DNA from: an uncultured Collinsella sp.
GTDB taxonomy: Bacteria; Actinomycetota; Coriobacteriia; Coriobacteriales; Coriobacteriaceae
NCBI GenBank assembly: GCA_900547285.1
Contig: URGF01000040.1
Location: forward strand, 1 to 15,485
Length of the DNA: 15,485 nucleotides
Direction: 5' to 3'
The position numbers and the translations under genes are program-made. Under the pieces are notes generated by a model. The model had not been told where the DNA came from. It searched no databases and was given only the letters and a program-made list of their open reading frames with translations. Positions 7,342 through 15,485 of the stretch are shown here, in pieces (position 1 is the first letter of the stretch; the number at the start of each line of letters is the position of its first letter).

Positions 7342-7460
7342 GACGCTGCAAACGCCCCTAAGCGGCAATCTGCCTTTCAATCGTCGCTCGCGTACCGAAG
7401 TACGCGTCGCTCCTCTTTCAAGGCACCTTGCTCGCTTAGGGACGTTTTCGCTGACGCTGC
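7342..7460. mobile_element. MITE-like nested inverted repeat with 8-bp flanking direct repeat
   Basis: The ends AAACGCCCCTAAGCG (7350-7364) and CGCTTAGGGACGTTT (7433-7447) are inverted with a single mismatch. Inside, GCAA/TTGC (7365-7368, 7428-7431), TGCCTT/AAGGCA (7371-7376, 7420-7425) and a tip hairpin CGCGTAC-CGAA-GTACGCG (7389-7406) continue the same long stem. GACGCTGC occurs at 7342-7349, abutting the left end, and again at 7453-7460, six bases after the right end, as a target-site duplication would. No protein is encoded. It may be a non-autonomous element or a structured RNA; the copy number in the genome is unknown to me. Confidence 0.5.
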
Positions 7461-7507
7461 CAGAACATCGGCGTTATGCTTGTTGGGACGCTTTGTTTTC
7501 AGCCTGA

Positions 7508-7520
7508 CCGGTTCAACCGG
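7508..7520. promoter_or_regulatory. 13-bp palindrome upstream of the ABC transporter
   Basis: CCGGTTCAACCGG is a perfect dyad about one central base, located 36 bases before the transporter start. It could be a small repressor site or, in RNA, a CCGG/CCGG hairpin. A weak promoter, CTGACG (7451-7456) with TATGCT (7475-7480) at 18 bases, would place it in the early leader. No regulator can be named. Confidence 0.35.
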
Positions 7521-7555
7521 ATTTCTCACGCTATTCATTTCTCTTCGAGGATTGC

Positions 7556-9328
7556 ATGTTTAAAAGGTTTCTCTCGTATTACGAGCCCCAGACGGGGCTT
7601 TTTGTTGCCGATACTGTTTGTGCTCTGGTGCTTGCTGCCATTGACCTTGCGTTTCCTATTATTCTGCGCAATCTGACCGGCGGGTTGTTTACCCAGGGTC
7701 AGGCTGCCATTATGCAGGCGCTCGGTATGATTGCGGTGGGACTGGTGCTGATGTATGCCATCCGCTGCGCCTGCCGCTACTTTGTGAGCTACTGGGGCCA
7801 TGTGATGGGCGCGCGCATGGAGTCCAAGATGCGCGAGGACCTGTTCGATCAGTACGAGCGCTTTAGCTTTGCATACTTCGATCGCAACAGCTCGGGCGAC
7901 ATGATGAGCCGCGTGGTCAACGACCTGTTCGATATCTGCGAGGCGGCGCACCATGTGCCCGAGTGGATCATCATCTGCGGCATCGAGATTATCGGCTCGT
8001 TTGTGATCCTCTTTACCATCGCCCCGGTGCTGGCGCTTGCCATGGCTGTGGTGACAGCAGCGTTTGCGGTCATCATGTTTTGGCAGAACATGCGCATGCG
8101 CGAGGTCTTTAGCGACAATCGCAAAAAAATCAGCGGCATCAATGCGCAGCTGCAGGATTCGCTGGCGGGCATGCGCGTGGTCAAGAGCTTTGCCAATGAG
8201 GAGACCGAGCGCTCTAAGTTCCGCGCCTCCAACAATCGCTACCTTTCGTCCAAGGAAAACATGTATCACGCCATGGGCGTCTATACTGCGACGTATGGCC
8301 TGCTCTCGGGTGTGCTCTATGTGATCGTGGTACTGCTGGGCGGCTGGCTGGTCGCCCAGGGACAGCTGCAGGCGGTCGATATGGCGACCTTTGCACTCTA
8401 TATTTCGCTGTTCTGCACGCCGCTCGAGACGCTCGTCAATTCGGCCGAAACGTATCAGAAGGCTATCGCCGGCTTTAAGCGTATGGACGAGGTGCTCTCG
8501 ACCGCGCCGGATATCCAGGACAAGCCGGGCGCCACGGATCTGCAGGTGACTGCCGGCGCCGTGGATTATCACGACGTGTGCTTTAACTACGAGGACGTTG
8601 AGCTGGGCGAGGGTGATGCCGAAGAGCGTCCCGTTATCGACCATATGAATCTGTCCATCAAGCCCGGGCAGACCATCGCTTTGGTTGGCCCTTCGGGCGG
8701 TGGCAAGTCCACGACCTGTTCGCTGCTGCCGCGCTTTTATGACGTGGCTGCCGGATCCATTAGCATCGACGGCCAGGACGTGCGCGATGTGACGCAGCAG
8801 AGCCTGCGCCGCGCCATCGGCCTGGTGCAGCAGGATGTCTACCTGTTTGACGGAACAATCGGCGAGAACATCGCCTACGGCAAGCCGGGCGCTACGGCAG
8901 AAGAGATCGCCGAGGCCGCCCGTCGCGCCAACATCGATGCCTTTATCGAGTCGCTTCCACAGGGCTATGACACGGTCGTGGGCGAGCGCGGCAGCCGTCT
9001 TTCGGGCGGCCAAAAGCAGCGCGTTGCCATTGCGCGTGTGTTTCTCAAGAACCCCAAGATCCTGATTTTGGACGAGGCGACGAGTGCTTTGGATAACGAG
9101 AGCGAGGAGGCGGTGCAGGAGTCACTCGAAGAGCTGGCACGCGGCCGCACCACGATTATCATCGCCCATCGTCTTTCGACCATTAAGCATGCCGATGAGA
9201 TTGCGACCGTTGAGCATGGTCGCGTTGTGGAGCGTGGCACGCACGAGGAGCTTCTCGCCCGTGGCGGCACCTATGCCCGTTACTATCGAATGCAGTTCGA
9301 AGGTGCGCGTGCGCACGAGCTCGACTGA
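7556..9328 (+). CDS. ABC transporter, fused permease and ATPase (half-transporter)
   Basis: Encodes a 590-residue inner-membrane protein with an exporter-type transmembrane domain (about 15-310, hydrophobic segments near 17-37, 55-75, 136-157, 159-176, 245-268) followed by one nucleotide-binding domain. The latter has Walker A GPSGGGKST (378-386), Q-loop Q425-Q426, signature LSGGQ (482-486), Walker B ILILDE with catalytic E507, and switch H538 in IIIAHRLST, so it should be active. Only one half-transporter is present, so it probably works as a homodimer. The substrate cannot be inferred; MsbA/MDR-like lipid or drug export is typical of this architecture. GAGG (7547-7550) precedes the ATG by five bases. 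A single-pass membrane protein follows after 19 bases. Confidence 0.93.
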   Translation: MFKRFLSYYEPQTGLFVADTVCALVLAAIDLAFPIILRNLTGGLFTQGQAAIMQALGMIAVGLVLMYAIRCACRYFVSYWGHVMGARMESKMREDLFDQYERFSFAYFDRNSSGDMMSRVVNDLFDICEAAHHVPEWIIICGIEIIGSFVILFTIAPVLALAMAVVTAAFAVIMFWQNMRMREVFSDNRKKISGINAQLQDSLAGMRVVKSFANEETERSKFRASNNRYLSSKENMYHAMGVYTATYGLLSGVLYVIVVLLGGWLVAQGQLQAVDMATFALYISLFCTPLETLVNSAETYQKAIAGFKRMDEVLSTAPDIQDKPGATDLQVTAGAVDYHDVCFNYEDVELGEGDAEERPVIDHMNLSIKPGQTIALVGPSGGGKSTTCSLLPRFYDVAAGSISIDGQDVRDVTQQSLRRAIGLVQQDVYLFDGTIGENIAYGKPGATAEEIAEAARRANIDAFIESLPQGYDTVVGERGSRLSGGQKQRVAIARVFLKNPKILILDEATSALDNESEEAVQESLEELARGRTTIIIAHRLSTIKHADEIATVEHGRVVERGTHEELLARGGTYARYYRMQFEGARAHELD

Positions 9329-9347
9329 TTGATATGACAGGAAGTTT

Positions 9348-10313
9348 ATGGCTGACAAGAACCCTTTGACTCCGGAAGAAGTGACGGAGTTATTCTCCGA
9401 AATCGATGCATCCGGTGTCTTGGATCCCACGCTTGCCAAAAAGCGAACCGAGCGCATGCGTGAGAAGGAGGCTGCGGCCAAGCGCGGTGACAAAGCGGCG
9501 CTAGCGCAGCTGCGCAGCGAGGACCGCGCGAGCCAGGCAAAACATATCGACCCGCTGTCCGAGGACGATCCTTCGGGCTCGCAGGTGAGCCATACCATTA
9601 CGAAGACCGCGATGGCCGTGGTCATCGGTATTCTGGTGCTGATCGTGGGCATGCAGATCGGCTACGGCGTGATGCGCCGTCTGAATACCGCCAACCTGTC
9701 CGAGAGCGTTTCGGTGGATACCGTCTCGACCGCGCTCAAGGGTGGACTCGAATGGGGCAACGGCTTTACGCAGTTCCCGCTTGATTTTTCTGTCGACGAG
9801 GCCGATGAGCGCACGGGCACGGTTGAGGTGACGGTGTTGGACACGTCGTCTGCCAATGAGCTCGAGCTGCTGTCCAACGGGCAGATCCAGGCCGCGGCGC
9901 TTGCGACCAACGCCCTGCTCAACGACAAGATTGACCGCGTGGTGTATAACGTTCACGCCTATATCGACGAGGATAGCAACATTCAGCACGATTCCTTTTT
10001 TGGCATGTTCCCCGCGCGGGGTCATCAGAGCGCCATTTTGACGTTTGTGTGGACCAAGAGCTCATCCAACGCCACGAGTATCGACTGGAAGATGCGCATC
10101 GTAAGCATGGACGACACCATTGCCGAGCGCATTCAAAAACAGGTGAACTCGGTTTCGTCGCTGATCGAGGACCCGGTGGTGAGCCAGACCAAGATTGACG
10201 AGGAAAAGGCCGAACGTGACCTGGAGCATCGTCTGCATGGCCGCGAGATTTTCCGCGGCGGCAAGCCCGATCGCTCACCGTCCGATCTGCTGGAACAGGA
10301 CAAGCAAAAGTAA
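9348..10313 (+). CDS. Single-pass membrane protein of unknown function
   Basis: I do not recognise this 321-residue protein. Residues 1-86 are hydrophilic and highly charged, with a Lys/Arg/Glu/Ala helix (about 29-62) that may be a coiled coil. Residues 87-108 (MAVVIGILVLIVGMQIGYG) form one clear transmembrane segment. Residues 112-275 look like a folded alpha/beta domain (TGTVEVTVLDTSS, AAALATNALLNDKIDRVVYNVHAYID, SAILTFVWTKSS), followed by a charged C-terminal tail. There is no signal peptide, lipobox or catalytic motif. Orientation is uncertain: the Arg pair at 110-111 would argue for a cytoplasmic C-terminal side. AGGAAG (9339-9344) precedes the ATG. The 19-base gap to the ABC gene and the terminator after it suggest a two-gene unit. 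Confidence 0.8.
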   Translation: MADKNPLTPEEVTELFSEIDASGVLDPTLAKKRTERMREKEAAAKRGDKAALAQLRSEDRASQAKHIDPLSEDDPSGSQVSHTITKTAMAVVIGILVLIVGMQIGYGVMRRLNTANLSESVSVDTVSTALKGGLEWGNGFTQFPLDFSVDEADERTGTVEVTVLDTSSANELELLSNGQIQAAALATNALLNDKIDRVVYNVHAYIDEDSNIQHDSFFGMFPARGHQSAILTFVWTKSSSNATSIDWKMRIVSMDDTIAERIQKQVNSVSSLIEDPVVSQTKIDEEKAERDLEHRLHGREIFRGGKPDRSPSDLLEQDKQK

Positions 10314-10319
10314 GAGGCC

Positions 10320-10360
10320 ATTATCCCGCGTGAGCCACAAGCCCACGCGGGATAATTTTT
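10320..10360 (+). terminator. Rho-independent terminator after the ABC transporter unit
   Basis: ATTATCCCGCGTG (10320-10332) pairs perfectly with CACGCGGGATAAT (10344-10356) around an 11-base loop, followed by TTTTT (10356-10360). Thirteen pairs with a U-tract make this a strong intrinsic terminator; it begins six bases after the stop codon of the upstream gene and separates it from the car operon. Confidence 0.95.
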
Positions 10361-10374
10361 CTGGGACGGGGATT

Positions 10375-10412
10375 AAATAATCATTATGCATAGAAAGTCA
10401 TAATTATCATTT
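10375..10412. promoter_or_regulatory. AT-rich palindromes resembling tandem ARG boxes
   Basis: ATAAT-C-ATTAT is centred on 10382 and ATAATTAT on 10403.5, a centre distance close to the 21 bases of tandem 18-bp ARG boxes in E. coli. The right half of the first (ATGCATA) matches the ATTCANW half-site at four of five fixed positions; the second is a poorer match. Since carAB also supplies arginine synthesis, ArgR binding is plausible, but the match is partial. Confidence 0.35.
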
Positions 10413-10432
10413 CGTAAACATTTCGATGAAAT
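10408..10432. repeat. Direct repeat CATTTCG one helical turn apart
   Basis: CATTTCG occurs at 10408-10414 and 10419-10425, exactly 11 bases apart, and the second copy forms half of the palindrome ATTTCGATGAAAT (10420-10432), whose arms ATTTC and GAAAT flank GAT. The region lies just upstream of the carA promoter elements and could bind a regulator on one face of the helix. Confidence 0.35.
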
Positions 10433-10471
10433 TAACGCCATGAGGCATGCTTGCGGTTACAATACCGCGAG
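10432..10471 (+). promoter_or_regulatory. carA promoter with a dyad bracketing the -10 box
   Basis: TACAAT (10458-10463) matches five of six -10 positions; the -35 is poor (TTAACG, 10432-10437, 20-base spacer). The arms CTTGCGGT (10450-10457) and ACCGCGAG (10464-10471) are inverted repeats, seven Watson-Crick pairs and one G-T, placed directly either side of the hexamer. Such symmetry over a -10 is what a repressor operator would look like. Transcription would start near 10470, giving a leader of about 50 bases. Confidence 0.5.
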
Positions 10472-10484
10472 GCCTAACTACACA

Positions 10485-10517
10485 CCTTTAAGCCGGTCCT
10501 GTGAGACCGGGAAGGAG
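10485..10517 (+). promoter_or_regulatory. PyrR-binding RNA hairpin masking the carA ribosome-binding site
   Basis: CCGGTC (10493-10498) pairs perfectly with GACCGG (10505-10510) around the hexaloop CTGTGA, an exact CNGNGA, the loop of the PyrR binding consensus ARUCCNGNGAGGYU. Below it a 5' bulge TAAG opposite one G is followed by CCTT (10485-10488) pairing with AAGG (10512-10515), giving the PyrR-site layout of lower stem, purine-rich 5' bulge, upper stem and hexaloop. The lower stem occupies most of the Shine-Dalgarno AAGGAG (10512-10517). With no terminator in the leader, this implies translational repression by PyrR with UMP, as described for mycobacteria, rather than the attenuation of Bacillus. 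Confidence 0.72.
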
Positions 10518-10521
10518 AATT

Positions 10522-12027
10522 ATGGCGAACAACCATACCGCGGGCGCTGCCGCCCGCACCTTCGCGCCCAGCGAGCTTTGCCAGCGTATGCTGGCCAAAA
10601 CCAGCAAGGGCACCTGCGGTCCCTGTATCCTGTATCTTGAGGATGGGACCATTTTTTATGGACGTGCATGCGGCGCCGAGGGCACCGCGACCGGCGAAGT
10701 CTGCTTCAACACCTCGCTCGAGGGCTACTTTGAGGTCATGACCGACCCGAGTTATGCCGGCCAAATCGTAACCATGACCTATCCGCAGATCGGCAACTAC
10801 GGTATCGACGAGACCGACGTCCAGTCGGCCTTCCCCGGCGACGCCGTGCGCCCTGCGAGCGCTCCGGCTATGCGTGGCATGATCGTTCGCGACATGTGCG
10901 CCACGCCTTCTAACTGGCGTTCGGCCGTCAGCGTGCCGGAGTATCTGCGCGCCCACGGCATCGTCGCTATCGAGGGTGTCGACACCCGCGCTCTGGTGCG
11001 CCACCTGCGCGACAATGGTTCCAAGATGGGCATTATCTCGACCGAGATCTTCGACGTCGACGAGCTTGCCGAGCGTCTGGCCGCAGCGCCCACGCTGGTA
11101 GGCGAGAACCTGGTGAAGACCGTAAGTTGCCCCGCGCCTCACGAGTTTGTGGCCGCCGACCTGCCTGCCACGCATGACTTTGCACTTGCGGTTGCCGCTC
11201 CTGCCCGTCATAAAGTGGTCGCCTACGACTGCGGCGTCAAGCGCGGCATTCTGGAGGGCCTCGTCCGCGCCGGCTGCGACCTTACTGTCGTGCCGTGGGA
11301 TACGCCTGCGAGTGAGGTGCTCGACATGAATCCCGATGGCGTCTTTTTGTCCAACGGCCCCGGCGACCCCGATGCCGTGGTGGAGACCTACGAGCAGGTG
11401 CAGCAGCTGATCGGCAAGGTGCCGGTCTTTGGTATTTGCCTAGGTCACCAGATGATCAGCTTGGCCTGCGGCGCCCAAATGGAAAAGCTTAAATTCGGTC
11501 ACCGTGGCGGTAACCAGCCGGTTATGAATCTGGTGAGCCGTCGCGTGGAGATCACCGCGCAAAACCACGGCTTTGGCCTGCTGTTCCCCAGTCTGGGCAA
11601 ACTGATTCCGGAGCTTTCCGGCGGCGAAACCGAGCATGCGGCCGATGGCGACCTGCGCGCCTGGGTGCGCCGCGGTATCGCGCCGGTCGTGATGAACGAG
11701 CGCTTTGGTCGCATTCGCCTGACACATGTGAACCTCAACGACGGCACCGCCGAGGGCATCCAGCTGCTCGACGCCCCGTGTTTCTCGGTCCAGTACCACC
11801 CCGAGGCTTCGCCTGGCCCCACCGATGCCCACTATCTCTTTACCGCCTTTACGCGACTCATGGACGGCGAGGAGAACTACCTGGACATCGACACCGCGAA
11901 GGACCGCCTCGCCGGCTGGAATTTTGCCGACGATGGTTCCGCCGTTCTACCGAACGGCGGACCGGTCGACGCTGCGGCTGCATCTGGCACATCATCTTGC
12001 CGCTCTGCTTCGGACGCGCGGGCATAA
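10522..12027 (+). CDS. carA: Carbamoyl-phosphate synthase small (glutaminase) subunit
   Basis: Encodes the subunit that hydrolyses glutamine and channels ammonia to CarB. The CarA N-domain is visible at 37-200 (LEDGTIFYGRACG, FNTSLEGYFEVMTDPSYAGQ, EGVDTRALVRHLRD). The class I amidotransferase domain has nucleophile C306 in FGICLGHQ and the pair H426 and E428 in YHPEASPGP. At 501 residues it is far longer than E. coli CarA (382): about 30 extra N-terminal residues, about 36 more between nucleophile and histidine (near 352-395), and about 46 extra at the C-terminus. The last 30 codons have poor third-position GC, so a frameshift is possible there. The ATG is fixed by AAGGAG (10512-10517); a GTG at 10501 lies inside the PyrR hairpin. 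carB follows after 98 bases. Confidence 0.95.
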   Translation: MANNHTAGAAARTFAPSELCQRMLAKTSKGTCGPCILYLEDGTIFYGRACGAEGTATGEVCFNTSLEGYFEVMTDPSYAGQIVTMTYPQIGNYGIDETDVQSAFPGDAVRPASAPAMRGMIVRDMCATPSNWRSAVSVPEYLRAHGIVAIEGVDTRALVRHLRDNGSKMGIISTEIFDVDELAERLAAAPTLVGENLVKTVSCPAPHEFVAADLPATHDFALAVAAPARHKVVAYDCGVKRGILEGLVRAGCDLTVVPWDTPASEVLDMNPDGVFLSNGPGDPDAVVETYEQVQQLIGKVPVFGICLGHQMISLACGAQMEKLKFGHRGGNQPVMNLVSRRVEITAQNHGFGLLFPSLGKLIPELSGGETEHAADGDLRAWVRRGIAPVVMNERFGRIRLTHVNLNDGTAEGIQLLDAPCFSVQYHPEASPGPTDAHYLFTAFTRLMDGEENYLDIDTAKDRLAGWNFADDGSAVLPNGGPVDAAAASGTSSCRSASDARA

Positions 12028-12077
12028 GCCCAGCGCGCCCTCGCATCACGGCAACCTGATGCACCAGCTGCACCCTC

Positions 12078-12105
12078 GCTGACTTTTCCAAAACATTGAG
12101 TCAGC
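12078..12105 (+). other. Hairpin between carA and carB
   Basis: GCTGACT (12078-12084) pairs perfectly with AGTCAGC (12099-12105) around a 14-base A/T-rich loop, ending six bases before the carB Shine-Dalgarno AGGAGG (12112-12117). There is no T-run, so it should not stop transcription. It could tune carB translation or set a processing point between the two cistrons. Confidence 0.45.
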
Positions 12106-12125
12106 CTCTCTAGGAGGTTTTAAAC

Positions 12126-15440
<3,315 letters not shown>

Positions 15441-15485
15441 TGTGACCTGGTCGGCCGGGGCGGCAGCCGGACAATTTCTCTCGGA

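Noticed and set aside
5371..7380. Long antisense open frame of 669 codons across purD and the Nudix gene, with similar ones at 412-2184, 3888-5102, 7535-9013 and 13323-15431
   Set aside because: They are mirror frames produced by GC-rich codon bias of the real genes; their translations are low-complexity and match no family, and they have no start context.
7471..7500. GCGT/ACGC hairpin followed by TTTGTTTT as a terminator
   Set aside because: Four pairs with a 13-base loop are too weak for an intrinsic terminator.
10501..10521. GTG start seven codons upstream for carA
   Set aside because: It lies within the PyrR-like hairpin loop and has no ribosome-binding site; AAGGAG fits ATG 10522.
15450..15472. 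GC-rich hairpin after carB
   Set aside because: The stem is short and needs a bulged base, the T-tract is interrupted, and the window ends here; a terminator cannot be claimed.

Overview
The window is a high-GC bacterial chromosome segment with every recognised gene on the + strand. It holds core housekeeping genes: the rpsF-ssb-rpsR-rplI ribosomal/replication cluster, dnaB, purA, purD, a Nudix ADP-ribose pyrophosphatase-like gene, an ABC half-transporter with an unrecognised single-pass membrane protein, and carA-carB. The actinobacterial flavour (A/E-rich ribosomal protein tail, GC-rich third positions, strong AGGAGG Shine-Dalgarno sites, some TTG starts) and this gene order suggest a Coriobacteriia member, most likely Collinsella or a close relative. 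That assignment is inference from memory, not a database match. There is no CRISPR array, prophage, insertion sequence with a transposase, tRNA or rRNA.

Layout. Positions 1-483 contain no convincing gene. They look like a promoter region and a long structured 5' leader for rpsF, including a stem with a CCG-bearing bulge that resembles the S6:S18 autoregulatory leader. rpsF, ssb, rpsR and rplI follow as one operon, closed by a textbook terminator at 2205-2243. dnaB and purA each seem to have their own promoter. A stem-loop separates purA from purD, and purD is followed closely by the Nudix gene. A 247-base gap (7309-7555) then holds a perfect hairpin, a MITE-like nested inverted repeat flanked by an 8-bp direct repeat, and a short palindrome. 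The ABC transporter and a single-pass membrane protein form a two-gene unit ending at a strong terminator (10320-10360).

The last third is the carbamoyl-phosphate synthase operon. Its upstream region is the richest regulatory DNA here. It has AT-rich ARG-box-like palindromes, a direct repeat one helical turn apart, and a dyad whose arms bracket the -10 box. Just before the start codon is a hairpin with the exact CNGNGA hexaloop recognised by PyrR, and its lower stem pairs with the carA Shine-Dalgarno. This predicts PyrR-UMP translational repression of carAB, which would suit an enzyme feeding both pyrimidine and arginine synthesis. CarA itself is unusually long (501 residues), with an N-terminal extension, an insertion in the glutaminase domain and a C-terminal tail of odd codon use.

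No wholly new multi-gene system is evident. The most interesting signals are RNA- and DNA-level regulatory structures (PyrR switch, S6:S18-like leader, dyad at the carA promoter), the MITE-like element, the odd carA 3' end and the unassigned ABC partner protein.
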